NCBI GenBank assembly: GCA_028554795.2
Contig: CM068825.1
Coordinates: 98,139,451-98,203,450 of the forward strand
Length of the DNA: 64,000 nucleotides
Source: Sinohyriopsis cumingii
Lineage: Eukaryota; Mollusca; Bivalvia; Unionida; Unionidae
Direction of reading: 5' to 3'
Both the position numbers and the translations under genes were made by a program. Shown piece by piece: positions 50,285 through 62,880 of the stretch (the first letter of the stretch is position 1; each line of letters opens with the position of its first letter). Below the pieces are notes generated by a model that was not told the origin of the DNA, did no database searches, and saw only the letters and a program-made list of their open reading frames with translations.

Positions 50285-52246
50285 GTGTAATCTAGTATGT
50301 ATTGTATGCAGCTGTATTACAACGTGAAGCCTAAAATTAAGTATATTTGTTATAATATCTCATGTACACTACCCTTAGCAAAATGTATACGTATTATGTA
50401 GAATATTATCTGTTACGTATTTTTGTTTTATAAATGATTATTGATAATTTGACCGGAAGACTTAAATTGAGAATGTCGTTGTGCAGATGCATATATTTGT
50501 TAGCATAACAAATGTATATAAATATTTTAATTAGAACAAGCAAGATATGTCAGTTTGTGTTTTCTCTCATAAATATGTACGTTACGAAGTATGTTTATTT
50601 TCTTTCAAAGAATATCAAAATAGTTTGTTTAAATTTAGTTTTTTTTCCCCCTAAAACCTATCTTACATAGCATCTACTTTTTGGTTGAAGAAAAATAACG
50701 TACAAACTATTGTTAAGTTTGGCCGAATTGTATTTTGAGTTGGGCCTAATTGTCTTTGGGCCAAATTCACTATAATCCGGCATATATGATACAACTTTCT
50801 CATCCCTCCCCTATTCGATCCCACAGGTTAAATACACTTTTTCTGGTAAACATGGTTTTTCGGAAAAAAAGAAAGAACGCTTTTTCCCCATCATCACTCT
50901 TTTGGTTACATCCGTATACAACACAGTGCACCATATTTACTGTACAAAAGCACAATCGTACGCTATATCACATAGACATTTACGTGGGGAAATTAAGCAC
51001 TTGAATGGCTAGGTTGAATAGAAGGGATACATGTACGTCATATCCGGTTTTGGCACGCGGAAACTACCGATTGTTTACGGAGATTGCCGAATCATTTTTT
51101 CATGTTATAAAGCGGAGTTTTAAGTCTAATTAAACATTTTTATGGTGTGCATGCATAACCAGTGCGTTTTGTTTATAACTATAATAATTTCACACGTTTG
51201 TACAATATAGATGGCCGGTGACCTTTAATCGTCTACCCTTAATGTGAATGTTGCATAAGACCATATTTGACATATATAATAAATAAAAATATACATAAAG
51301 TGACAATAATAGCATGGCATAATATATAGGGTTAATAATCTTTGCCGATATTAAAAACAACACCTGTAATATTTTTAATTTGCTTTCTTTGGCCAAACAT
51401 GCCTAAACTTTATTTGAGTAAAAGAATAAAATGAAATCCGTCGAAAAATTTAATACTGCGTCAGTTTAGCATCTTTTTACATTCAGGATATTTAATCAAA
51501 AATATTTACAACACCATTTCAATAAACACTTTTTTAGACTTTTTCGGTGACACATTTTAGAACATTGTGCTTTTCCCCATGGAAGAAAATCATTTCTTCA
51601 AACAAAGTCTTTACTCGGTAAAAATTCTTCTGTCAAAACTAAACACAGAAGTATTCTAGGTTTGCGTTGCACAAACTTTAATGTTACGTATGAGGATAGT
51701 GCTTTATAATGCGTGCTTAATTTTTGTCTGTGACTGAGGAATGTGGATGGACTTTTGACGTACCTGACCTTCTATGATTCTAAGTAGTAAACGAGAGAGA
51801 GAGAGAGAGAGATAGATTTGATGAACGAATAACTAATCAGTCTGTGGAATTAGTTCCTATTTTAAGATCAGTTTCTTGAATCCGTCTGTTATCAGAATGT
51901 ATGGTTCTGTTCAAATATAATTCTAGAAGAATTGTTTATTTAAATCATTTATTGGAATTAGTAAGTGCTCAGTGACTATATTTGCACGTTAGTTTGTGAG
52001 TTTTGTTAATTAATTCAAAGACATTCTGGATTGGACTATTGGCACATCAGGATATTCAGTATACTGGAATTCATTCGGAACGTTCTAAACTTTGGAAAGC
52101 GAAAGCTACTAAGACATTTAGGATAATTTGGAACTGAATTTACAATACTGAAAGTGTCTTTTGAATTTTTACTATGTATTCTTGGGAATAATTTTTTGTT
52201 GAAGTTTGATTAAATTGTTAGTTTCACTTTCTTTCTGTTACATATT

Positions 52247-52281
<35 letters not shown>

Positions 52282-53530
52282 GACTTTGTATAGCGCCTAA
52301 TCTTTAGAAGCTCTGAGCGCTTTACAACATTAGACAACACCTATAAGATAAAAAACATATAATGATATGATTACAAAAACAAACCCCATGAAATTAGAAA
52401 ACATTAAAAAACATGCTGAGAATATTTAAGGTAGGAAACATTATTAGATCTTTAAGTTTGTTCTTGCAGTCGAAATAAGTGAGTTTTGAGAGCCCTCTTG
52501 AATGTGATCACTGTGTCTTTGTGTCAAAGTTCAGTGGGTAATTCATTCCACGTTGCTGGGCCCTGGTATGCAAAAGACATAGAATCGTAACTGGAATTGG
52601 GTCCTTTCTGCGATTTGAATTTGCTTAAGACATTTCGGAGATATTAAAATTGCCTTGAAATTTAAATTGACTTTATTACGGAGTTTTTGTTGTCCTTGAT
52701 AAAGATTTTTAATTTCACACATTTGAGAAATATTTAGAGAAACTGCAACAAGCATTCTCAATATCATCTAATTTAGAGAACATTGTTTCAAACACTACCC
52801 AGAAGGGGTTAGAGTGTATGAAAAAGGACGAGTTCCTTGACTTGCCAGACCGTATGATCTTTCTGAAGGGAAAGCATTTTTAAGACAGCAAGAGATAAAG
52901 AGCTAGAGAATATTTTCTGTTTCGTATTTTAAGACTTTTAATCGTATCTTTAGATCATGTCGTATCTACAGCTGTAGTTGAAGATAATTATTCAGGTTTA
53001 CAGCAATTCAATCTTGCGATCCATAACAATATTATGAGAATAGTTATACCCTAGATTAACATCTTAAACGTGATCATAACTTTAACCTCCCATAACACAT
53101 TTTGCATTGATAAGGTAGCTGTGCACAGCACTGACTCTTTAAATTTACCTAAAAATCTGACCTAACAATTAAAATATGCATCAGAGGTCTAAATTAATTA
53201 AAGTCAGTAACAATTAGATCGTGAACATTATATATAATTTATATTCAGTCAGAAAAAAATAGACATAAAATTAAACTGAAAACCTAGGAGAAATGTGCCT
53301 GCATTGCGGTACCCCATGACCAAAATATGCAGACATCTTATAAAATGAAACTTCAGTTAAAAACTCTCAAATAAGGCCGATTCTTCATGTTGCATTATTG
53401 CTGTAAGGGTTTCTTTGGGAAAAGAAAAATAAAACAATAAGAGTTTATTCAAACCAGATTACGAATAGTAGAATTAGATGTTTTTGTTTCTTATCTATAA
53501 ATCGTAGTAACTGAAGAAAATATATTCTAG
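48120..53530. other. Rest of intron 1; no gene recognised
   Basis: AT-rich intronic sequence. It includes a diverged ~85-bp duplication around 49,300-49,440 (phrase TGTCGGC-GACTT ... AATCGGCA-ACT), a G homopolymer near 50,035-50,052, a (CT)n run 50,260-50,281 and a (GA)n run near 51,795. I found no exon with matching phase, but short exons cannot be excluded. Confidence 0.55.
52247..52800 (+). repeat. (AAT)n followed by an interspersed repeat
   Basis: (AAT)n at 52,247-52,278 leads into GAGGACTTTGTATAGCGCCT and later GCTCTGAGCGCTTTACAAC and CATTCCACGTTGCTGGGCCC. These phrases recall a repeat seen widely in invertebrate genomes. The minus-strand 74-codon frame here is part of it. Confidence 0.5.
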
Positions 53531-53647
53531 GTGATCAGTTATTAGTAACCATGCCAGTGGTTGCAGGGACGGGAACAGGAATAACTGTTTTAGTCGCCAT
53601 TATTATCACTTTAGTCATCGTCGTCCTGAAGAAAAGACCACCTGAGG
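53531..53647 (+). CDS. Ig-like membrane receptor, transmembrane exon
   Basis: Acceptor ATTCTAG|GTGATC and donor GAGG|GTATGT. In phase 1 from the Ig exon it encodes a short stalk (DQLLVTMPVVAG), one membrane span (GTGITVLVAIIITLVIVVL) and a basic stop-transfer KKRP. Phase agreement with both neighbours is the main evidence that these exons form one gene. Confidence 0.7.
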
Positions 53648-54234
53648 GTATGTTCCATTAGCATCATTCTTTAGTTCAGTGCTATATAATACCGAGCTAT
53701 GAAGCTTGTGAAGACATTTTAGGCAAATAAGACATGGTCTGGATATAAATTACCATTACTGTTTCATTTTCATTTTCTTATTCCAGTTACGAAAACTAGG
53801 ATGCGAGAATAAACGAAATTTGTTAAAATGTTATCTACATGACACTGACTTTATCTATATATTGATTGTCTATGTTATCGTACGTCATGTCAGGCAAATA
53901 TTATGTTTTATAAGTATAACGAAATTATAAACATGGAAGGAGAAAGTAGAATATTAGCATGAACTGTAAGCTGTACATATTAAAGCAGACCTCGGTCTCA
54001 TAGAGATTTTGCGACTTACTTCATTCTGAATTATTTTATGACGTTGAATGTAAAGGAGTGTGCCTTTCTATTTTATATCGTTTGCATAAAACGGAAATTA
54101 GCATTCACCCCAAGCCTTTTTTAGTTAGTTTGTAATAATTTTGCAGACTATATTAATACATATCTGGCGTAATACATTGTGTATTTAGTTATATTATTAT
54201 ATTGTTATTTTTTTTATAATTTTTATTTTTACAG

Positions 54235-54265
54235 GCAATCCTTTTGAAGAAAACGAAGTTCCTGG
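54235..54265 (+). CDS. Ig-like membrane receptor, short cytoplasmic exon
   Basis: 31-bp exon between TTTTTACAG and GTAACA, encoding NPFEENEVPG. Entry phase 1, exit phase 2, fitting both neighbours. If the donor is not used the frame meets TAA at once, giving a short-tailed form, so this may be a site of alternative processing. Confidence 0.6.
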
Positions 54266-54579
54266 GTAACACAGTATCTATATCTTTATACACGCAAATA
54301 CCTCACACTCTCGTACACGCACTCTTCATAATATCTAATTAGTACCTAGTCGTAGACCACTTTGTTATGTATATATTAATTATTATAGAAGGTGTGATAT
54401 AAAACCTGTAGCTAGAGTGAGTTGACTAAGTTTCCTGTATAGCTGACACCCTGTAAAAGAAATTGTGGTGACATTAGAGAGCTTGTTGATAAAAATAGGA
54501 AATGCTGACACTGAAGCCAACAATGTGGCAACCATACTATTGATACAAATGCAGAAAAACGTTAACTGAAAGATATTCA

Positions 54580-54735
54580 TCATAGAGGGCTAGTATTCAT
54601 CACAGAGGGCTAGTATTCATCATAGAGGGCTAGTATGCATCATAGAGGGCTAGTATTTATTATAGAGGGCTAGTATTCATCATAGAGGACTAGTATTCAT
54701 CATAGAGGGCTAGTATTTATCATAGAGGACTAGTA
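54580..54735 (+). repeat. 20-bp minisatellite, about 8 units
   Basis: Unit CATCATAGAGGGCTAGTATT with single-base variants, in the intron after the short cytoplasmic exon. Confidence 0.9.
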
Positions 54736-54904
54736 AGCAAAAATCACACCGACTTTATACAAGAGAAAATAATTATTGGACTTGAAAAGTACATCAATTC
54801 AAATAGAAAACAAGTGTCCTCCTTAAAATCTTAAAATGATGTACAGTTTTACAAAGGAATACGTGTACTTAACACATTAACAAATGCTAGTAAATAGCTA
54901 ACAA

Positions 54905-54906
<2 letters not shown>

Positions 54907-54943
<37 letters not shown>
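54907..54943 (+). repeat. (ATT)n microsatellite
   Basis: About 12 ATT units. Confidence 0.9.
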
Positions 54944-54944
<1 letters not shown>

Positions 54945-56074
54945 TTAAAATCAGAAATGTTTCCAAAAATTTGGATTTGAATTGAAAATCTGTCACTAAT
55001 CTTATATGGCCACCAAGTTGGCATACGTGACACGTGTCAAACATGTGATTAAAGGCTCACAAATATAACTATATTTCTTATATTCAAAATCCGTTTGTTG
55101 CAAATACAATTACATTAAAAAAAAAGAATAATGTTTTGAATTATTTTGTTATATAAAACGAAAACATGCTGTTATTAGCAATATATTCATAACAGGATTA
55201 CTCCCGAATTTCCGTACATTTCTTTCTGACGAAAACTACGAAAGTACCAGTACAGAGAAAATGTACCGTGGTACATACACCGGAAAAATATGGTAAAACG
55301 CTATACGTGGTTATACCGCGCACCACTCAAGAGTGGAGGTATTGGCCACATCAAATGGGTAAACATGAAGAGCTTATTTATAGTGGAAAGGTTATTACTG
55401 GGACCTAAGTGTTTCTAATTACAACTTTTATTTCGTGCTATGTTCACAAAATGTTTAAACTTATAAAACATAAATGGACTCTAAGAATTTTAAATGACCT
55501 TTCACTTATGTAAAATTGACACTTTGTACACTTGTAAAGTAAAACTATAAAAACTTAAACATCAGTGAAAGGTATATAGTTCATGGTTTGGATTGTCTTC
55601 TGCGAAAGACACATTTTTGTTCCCGAAGATCCATGCAATTTTTGTATGGGATTTACGGTAAGAGAAGTTAGTAATCATAACATGGACCGATATACAATTT
55701 GTGCCAAGTATTAATGGGAAATAATTTCTTTTCGTGAGTATAAATTTGTGTGGTTTGACTTCTTGTACCTAGAATAGCGGATAGAAGAGGACTCTTATTC
55801 CCAAAGGAGGACCATTCAATGCTTGGGTATTTCCATTCTTGGTTGGAGGAACTTTAAATTAAAATCTACAGTTAATGGTATTCCACGAATACTAGATATT
55901 TCAAAGTGCATTATAATCATTAAAAAAACCTTGATATTTTGTCTGAGACAAATATTTATAAAACCCATTCATGTATCACAGGCCCTAGAAGAATTTATTT
56001 GATATGAACGATCATATAATTGGAATGACAAAGATCGTCCTTGACAAATTCACACACAAACGTATATTGGTAGA

Positions 56075-56220
56075 TATTTTAAATCTAATGAAGAAGTCGA
56101 TATGCAAGTAAGGAGTACTTGCACACACTATTTTATTCTAATCTGGATATCGGGCTACTTGTAGCATGAATAGTAATTAAACTACAGACTTAACTGGTCT
56201 TCAGGTGCTGCATTCGAACG
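56075..56220 (+). repeat. Direct repeat, copy 1 (partner 57,785-57,925)
   Basis: Shared phrases include AATCTAATGAAGAAGT and GAATAGTAATTAAACTACAG, in the same order over about 140 bp, 1.7 kb apart. The second copy ends just before the acceptor of the next exon. Confidence 0.75.
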
Positions 56221-56467
56221 AAAACACCACCACATACACCCACCTCATTACACAAAAACACCCACCCACCCCATAACTGTACTGTATTTGTGACCGGATA
56301 CTTGCATTATTTAATTTGGAACAGTAGACTACAGTAGATATAGACAACTGTTATTTAGTGTCGGAATTGCATCACATGATTACAAAAACAGCTTTGCTCA
56401 TTTGAACTATTTTACCGACTATAATGCTGTGATTGGATACATTTCTATGAAATTCTGTCATTCGAGA

Positions 56468-56810
56468 GACCGGTTTTTGTCCACATTCTACTGTGAACAA
56501 ATGTGAGTTTATTTACTCCTATAAGCTTAAATTTAAACCAAGCTTGTATATATGATGAATTCCATGTTACTGGTGTACAGCCCACCCCTTCCAGCACACC
56601 CGATAACAACTGACCAGTACCCCTAGTTTTATTTTGTTGTTTTTGTTCTTGTTCTTGGTTTAACGCCATTTTCAGCGCATGATATGGTATACATGTCATG
56701 ACAAGCCCCTGTGGAATGAATTGGTTGTATTGAGACGGAAGTGACTATTTTTTCCCAATTCCCTTTTGGCAATTGATTCGAAAAACGTTGATATAGTAAA
56801 ATCAAAACAT
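56468..56810 (-). repeat. Dispersed repeat, copy 2 (inverted relative to 20,590-20,925)
   Basis: See the partner at 20,590. The minus-strand 84-codon frame at 56,445-56,699 lies in it, but the partner copy has no matching open frame. Confidence 0.75.
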
Positions 56811-57327
56811 TCAAGAAGGCGGGGTAAGGAAAAATGCACACGATCACAGCCAATCAGTATAGAGAATACAGCGAAAGATTTTCATTTGGACTAATCAGTA
56901 TGACATAGAGTGGTATGTTAAAATGTTGTCATTTTAAACTGCACACACTATATGTAAAATGTAACGACTATGTGATATATCTGCGAGAGGTTGCATTTAA
57001 ATAACGTACATTGTGTAACTTATATTTGTTGAATTAGGTTGCGTCAGAGTTTGAAATTTTAGCATAATTCTTATACGTCTTTAAAAGAATCAGCCTTTGA
57101 TCAGACTTGTACGACACTTACCGGTTTACATTGATACAAACCCCAAATGAATACCTTTTAGGATCTTTAGATACTAGTACCTGTCATCTTTAATCTAATA
57201 AAATTGTCTTGCGAGTTTTTCTGGTTAAACGAGGTAGTCCCTGAAACTATTATATCCATCTAAATTCATAACAACATCACAATATCAATATGTACAGCTA
57301 AAGTGTGTCAATTTTTGACCAAAAATC

Positions 57328-57331
<4 letters not shown>

Positions 57332-57361
<30 letters not shown>
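57332..57361 (+). repeat. (CA)n microsatellite
   Basis: About 15 CA units. Confidence 0.9.
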
Positions 57362-57364
<3 letters not shown>

Positions 57365-57784
57365 GGTTCATAGTTCTTTTGTTTGTCCGTTATAATCTAA
57401 TCATGAAATAAAAAATATCTAGTCGTGAAGAAATATCATATAAAGAACATGAACAACAAATGTAAACAATCAAACAATATTTGATTGTTATTATTTTAAT
57501 ATGATTTAATCTTGAATTTATTACTGAATATATTAAAAGAGCTGAGTAATGTTCAACTTTTGCGAGATTTTAAAAAGCACGATAATTCAAAGAGCAATTG
57601 TCTTTCCGAATCAATAGAACATTTGACATAGACAACATCATTTTTCAAGACTGGATCTCTGACGGAAATTCCTATGTGATGTTACATAGATGACTCATGG
57701 TTAGGTTAGGCATCGCTTTTGATGAGAATGTGTAGAATGTTTCCAACTAAAGTGTGTTAATTTCACCATTAAGCGTATATTTCT

Positions 57785-57925
57785 AGAAATTTTGAATCTA
57801 ATGAAGAAGTGGAGGTAAAAGTAACAACTATTAGCACATACTACTTTATTATAATCTAGATATTGGGTTACTAGAAACACGAATAGTAATTAAACTACAG
57901 ACTTAACTGTTCTTCAGATGCTGAA
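57785..57925 (+). repeat. Direct repeat, copy 2
   Basis: Partner of 56,075-56,220. Confidence 0.75.
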
Positions 57926-57997
57926 CTGTTCTTGTTCAATTATTTTCTATTCTTATTTACACTTGATTTCACATTTAGACTTTTCTTCCATTTACAG

Positions 57998-58110
57998 GGC
58001 TGAAATAATCACAGAAGTGGTTCCAGCCGATATAAATAGCACCATTCCTAGCGCGTATGAAAGACTAAGGAATTTCAGGGAGGAGAACAATCCATATCTA
58101 CAAATGCAAG
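57998..58110 (+). CDS. Ig-like membrane receptor, tyrosine-motif exon
   Basis: Acceptor TTTACAG and donor CAAG|GTACAC. Entered in phase 2 it encodes an acidic tail with SAYERLRNF and NPYLQMQ. YERL and YLQM are separated by nine residues, close to the spacing of an ITAM (YxxL-x6-8-YxxL); YxxM alone is a PI3-kinase docking motif. Signalling through SH2 proteins is an inference from this pattern. Confidence 0.62.
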
Positions 58111-58487
58111 GTACACATCTTTGCTCGAAATGTCAGCATTTAGAGTTCAAAATTTGCAAATATGATCTTATTTCCATTCAAACTGGAGGAACAAGTAAAA
58201 AAACGAATGAAACATAATTTGTTCTTTCATTTGGAAGGGGTACTTAAATATTAGTTTGGCAAAAACGACAAATAAAACATAGTTTTAAAGTTTATTATAA
58301 TTTATCTCACCATTAATAATACGTTTGATTTTATTAATGATATACCTGCTCTCTTTCCTATAAATATATTATTTATTACACAAAACGTCTACAGTCAATA
58401 CAGTTTATCAAACAAACAAGATCGATCATCATCGTACACATATTAGATTTAGTTATTTCAGATTAAACGATATTTTGAATCAAGTTC

Positions 58488-58619
<132 letters not shown>

Positions 58620-58725
58620 GACCAAGGTCAAAACTATAAAGATATCTTTCTTCCACATTTATTTAACGTGATATCATTTTATATATGTACCATTATTTTC
58701 TGCTCGCGCCTTATGTTCTTTTCAG

Positions 58726-58763
58726 AACATTCAGCAGTCAGCATTCGAAACGATTCAAGGTAA
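58726..58763 (+). CDS. Ig-like membrane receptor, last coding exon
   Basis: Acceptor CTTTTCAG|AACATT. From phase 1 it encodes EHSAVSIRNDSR followed by TAA at 58,761-58,763. A strong GTAAGT donor 30 bp later could serve a spliced 3' UTR. Confidence 0.5.
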
Positions 58764-59689
58764 CTATAACTATTCTATCGAGCATCACCAAGGTAAGTTC
58801 CGTAATGTCAAATAAACGGGTTTTCTAGTGTTAACAACACAACAGGGTATAACACGTCTATGTACGATTGTAATTTATTTAAATATCAGGTAGATCTCTA
58901 ATGTACAGTTGTATTGTCGGAGTTTCTATCATGAGCCCGTCGTGGTACACAGACAGCCATAATGGTATTGAAAAGGCACAGGTGCCGCAGGAATAATTGA
59001 TATCGATCCACCTAGTTCCAAAATTTGTGAAAACCCAATCAGTATGTAAGACTGCAACGTTTGCGTTGTCGTGCCTGAGCTTCATAACTACTGTTGACGG
59101 CGTAACAAGTTAAACTGATTGCGTAAAAATTCGTTTGCCTACGTCAGTCTGTTCAGGCCAACGAGAATTGTTCTTTATGGCGACAGTGTGATGTCAACTG
59201 CGTACGATGCAGATTCGATTGAAATGACAGAACGGAGTAGGGTGTATACAAATCCTAATCTTCGAAAGTAGGTAAACAAATTCTCTATTGACTCACTTCA
59301 CTAATTGATTCTATATCGCATGTGCTCGAGGAAAGTTCAGTGTTAGTCCAGGTGGAGCCACTATTTGATGTAAACACAAACGACTTATTTGCAAGAAGAC
59401 CAATAAACGATCGTTATCGGATGTTATGCCAAATGGAATGTTCGCTCAGCGACGCAAGTTCAATCTCAAGCGTACGTGAATCTCATGCGATGATCGGTCT
59501 AGAGAAAGTCACATAAAATTCAGGTTTCGCTGATGAGATTGTACTCATTGAGCGATCCTCTGAGTTGTATTTACAGCAACATTTTTCATTACGACGCATA
59601 TTTAATTTAAAACGTGAAGTGTTTCAATGGAAATTGCTTCATAACTCATCATCAGCATTTGAACTTCATTCGTCCTATACATCATCGAT

Positions 59690-59850
59690 GTCTTCAATGA
59701 GTTCATGCATCAAGAAGGGAAACGTCTCCGAGTCCATGATAATACTGGTGAGCAGCCACCGTCAAATCGATGCAGCCGACTTTTGGTGCGTTGTTGCGCG
59801 CGCAATCTGACCCCACTAATGTTTCCAACCGATCCACGAGTTCATGTACA
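59690..59850 (-). pseudogene. Remnant of second Polinton gene
   Basis: The minus strand encodes ELVDRLETLVGSDCARNNAP, then broken pieces, matching VSRLEVLIGGKRAGNNSPE of element B and the element C copy. Confidence 0.65.
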
Positions 59851-60539
59851 TATTGTTCGTCCACAAACACGTTTTAACTGAATTTATTGTCATACAATCT
59901 GTGGTCGCTTCACTTTCACGTGTAAGTGCATGACCACCGAGGCCTTTTCCTCATTTGGGCGGTTCCTCCACTGGTGGGGACAAATATAGCTATTCTTCCT
60001 TGGGAGGCACATCCGTTTGTTTAGCCTCCAGATCATAGATACTTGGAATGTACATTTGGTTTGGCATTTTCTTCACCTATGGTTCGATAGAGGTTAGCAA
60101 GTTTCTCAGGTTATTGTTGTGTTCCCATGTTAAAAAACGGCAGTGGTTTTTGCGACTTTCTTTGTTCCACAGTTTCCGCGGTCATGACTGAAATTTCTGT
60201 TGTTGGTCCGATCTATGGTACAAACTTTCGTTCGAATCCCTCTGTGAGAACTTGCGTATTGTTGCGACTATTACATTCCTTTGACACGTTTGTACCCATT
60301 CATCTACTTGGGTAAAAGGTATAGTTGATCACGCGCGGCTTCGCAAGGTGATTACAAGTCTCTGTTATGATATCACTGGCGTATTTCGTCATTGTTTATG
60401 GTTATTACATTTGTTTAATTGTTTTATCAGATGCTTGCGTGCGACACGTTCATGCCCACTTCGGCTCAATCCTTGCATGGTTCACCAGGCAAATAAATAG
60501 TGAGGTAACTGTAGACCTCAACAAACATATTCCGAAACT

Positions 60540-60700
60540 AACCCCACGAGTAATCAGTGGCACACCAAGTCCAATGAATGTTTGCAAGACAAGACCAAGT
60601 CAATGTCACGAAATATCATTAACATTTTACAATAGTCTCGGACTACCTTAATGTAACTGTGCGGATCGTTGGATCACATAGGTCACATCTATGTTTTTCT
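60540..60700 (+). repeat. Flank shared with element C (47,970-48,130)
   Basis: CAAGTCCAATGAATGTTTGC and TGTCACGAAATATCATTAAC closely follow CACGTCCGATGAATCCTTGC and TGCCACGAAATATCATCAAC at 48,015-48,070, same orientation. It is probably part of the elements beyond the first gene, perhaps the terminal region of that subfamily. Confidence 0.65.
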
Positions 60701-60779
60701 GTCGGCCTCTGCAAAACGTTCTCGCTGGATTGTGTTGAGTTTATTATCACATTATATTACACAACAAGCTTATCCTCAC

Positions 60780-61161
60780 TTTAATCAAAGTTGTCAATGG
60801 TAGGAGCTTCATCGATTTTGGTAAAGAAATCAACGGTGTAAGATTTACTTCTTGGTGACGACTGAAACCCTACTGTAAACTATCTCGGTACATCATAACA
60901 CAGTTGATCGTCAGCTGATGGTACAATTATGTACAACCGATCTCACGTTAACTTTCTCAGAATCATACTCAACAGCAGTGGGATTTTCCCTGATTTAGCC
61001 TGGCCAATAATCAACCCACAAACTGAGTTCAGAAACATATCACCGTGCTTGGGTAGTTGGGCTTTCAGTGAGCAGAAGAGTCGATGACGGTTGAGAAAGA
61101 TCTTTCTCTTTTTTGTGATGCCATGTTGAACGTTACTTGTTGTATAACACAATTTTTGCAT
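60780..61161 (-). pseudogene. Packaging ATPase remnant (N-terminal half)
   Basis: The minus strand reads GLIIGQAKSGKIPLLLSMIL (Walker A decayed, Thr to Ile after GK), then DRLYIIVPSADDQLCYDV and FTKIDEAPTIDNFD, which follow the element B ATPase. It stops where Walker B would begin. Divergent from the PLA2 remnant, as in element B. Confidence 0.75.
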
Positions 61162-61319
61162 AAACCAACCATGTATTCATATTGTATGCGGTGCCGTATC
61201 AAAATCTGTACTACGAATCCAGCTCGAATTAAAATACGTCATGGATGAACTGAGTTTACCGGAACTTGTGTTCGGTGTGGAGCAAATATCTCCACTTTCA
61301 GTACAAAAAGTTGGCTGTT

Positions 61320-61468
61320 ATGTCGCTACTCCACAAATGAAAATACCATGGACACCATGGAGCAAATACTCTGGTGAAAAGCATATTCCTGGATATAATT
61401 ACCATGGTCTGGTACAGGGCTTGAAATACGGCTTGATTCTAACATCCAGCGAAAGTCTAAGTTTATGA
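61320..61468 (+). pseudogene. PLA2-like protein remnant
   Basis: TPWSKYSGEKHIPGYNYHG matches APWAKYPGEKHLPGYNYCG of element B. A frameshift follows, with GTGLEIRLDSN in the next frame, and the sequence then ends at the SINE. The catalytic part is lost. Confidence 0.72.
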
Positions 61469-61469
61469 G

Positions 61470-61800
61470 TCCTAATAACTCAAGTGTGTCAGACTTTCAT
61501 ATAAGGTTTGGTATTTATATTACACGTTGTCGCGCAATGTTTGACGTGTGGCAGGTTATAATAGTTTATAACAATGGGACATCATGCCGCAGACATATAG
61601 CATCATGTCCCACACAGTCACATTATTCTGACACCAGGTCGCCCAGTCCTAACATTAACGTCTTAATGATGAGCGCCAAGTGAGGCAGCAGCTAATACAA
61701 TTTTTATAAGTCTTTGGTTTGACTCGAATGGGGTTCGATCCCGCGAGCTTCCGCATCCGAGGGGGACGCTCTAACCATTAGAATATTCTCTGTTCACTTC
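61470..61800 (-). repeat. tRNA-derived SINE, copy 2
   Basis: Reverse complement shows GGTTAGAGCGTCC, a B box GGATCGAACCCC, and the same body start ACCAAAGACTTATA as copy 1. It lies directly against the PLA2 remnant, so it inserted into element D after it. Confidence 0.75.
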
Positions 61801-62880
61801 ATTATCCACATTTGGTGGCCTACTCAGGATCAGCGACTTCAGCTTACTTGAACAATATCAAATAATGAATTTTCACGTTTTCCTCTGATGATTGGCCAGG
61901 TCTAAGAAATAACCCAATGCTCTGGTAGATTGATGCCAGGATTTTTTACACATATATTATTTCAAAATAAGGCCAATTGTATGTTTCAATCTGTGAATAG
62001 TTTGCCATCGATATAATTGTTTAATATATTCTCACACATAATATTTTCTCCAATATATTGTATAGAAATATAGCCACAACAATATTCTCACAAAAATATT
62101 CTCTATGACATATATTATCCTAGCTATATTCTCACCAGAAAACAGTCTCTGTATAAATGTACTATTGCAGCATCACTTTAGGCTCACACGGGGTGAGGCT
62201 CTCTTCAGTATCATGTACACACATTTAAATAAAAACGTACGAGTGATTTAAGGTAAAGTTATGGAATATACAAGGCTTTGACGTGCATCAAAGCCTGAAA
62301 TCTAAAACGCTCATAATGATACTAATCAGCGCAATCGAATATATGCTTTACTTTTTGGACAACCATCTAGCGCATATGCAAATTTAATACTTGTTTTCGT
62401 TTGCGCTCATTCCTAACGAAGAGTAAAATGACTATAGATTGTGTTCTTTGTTCACGTGTTGTGTCTGTAGCCATAAGGGCCCAGAAGCTCAACTTCACAG
62501 TATCACAAAAAATGCCTTCTACATAAAAAGAAACAACTATCAAACGAATATCGACTGTCGTTTGTATGGAGGCGTATGTTCTTTATGTATTGTTTTGATC
62601 GCGTGTTGGAGCTTTATTTAAAAGCGAATCTGAATATTGGGATGAAGGTAGCTAAACATAGAGGAGGTGTATAAAGAAAGTCGAACCACAACAACAATAA
62701 TAACAACAACAACAACAAAAAACAAAAAACAAAACAAAACAAAACAAAAACAACAACCTATGGTATTATTTTATTAACGGGTTCTATCAGAAAAAGGATT
62801 ATAATATAAATGACTATTACCGTGCATTTGCTTTATTCGTTAATTGGTTCTGTAAACTATAATCAGCCCACTACACTACT
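61801..62880. other. No gene recognised; A/C-rich simple repeat
   Basis: AT-rich sequence with repeated ATATTCTC-type motifs around 62,020-62,150. (AACAA)n-type repeat at 62,690-62,757. Confidence 0.6.

Larger units (their letters stand above)
59690..61470 (-). mobile_element. Element D: rearranged fragments of an element-B-like Polinton
   Basis: Contains the conserved block of the second gene, a flank shared with element C, half of the packaging ATPase and the PLA2 start. In element B the second gene and the ATPase are at opposite ends; here they are 1 kb apart, so the copy is permuted or derives from two adjacent copies. Confidence 0.68.

Noticed and set aside
56445-56699. 84-codon minus-strand frame
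   Set aside because: Lies in the dispersed repeat whose other copy has no matching open frame.
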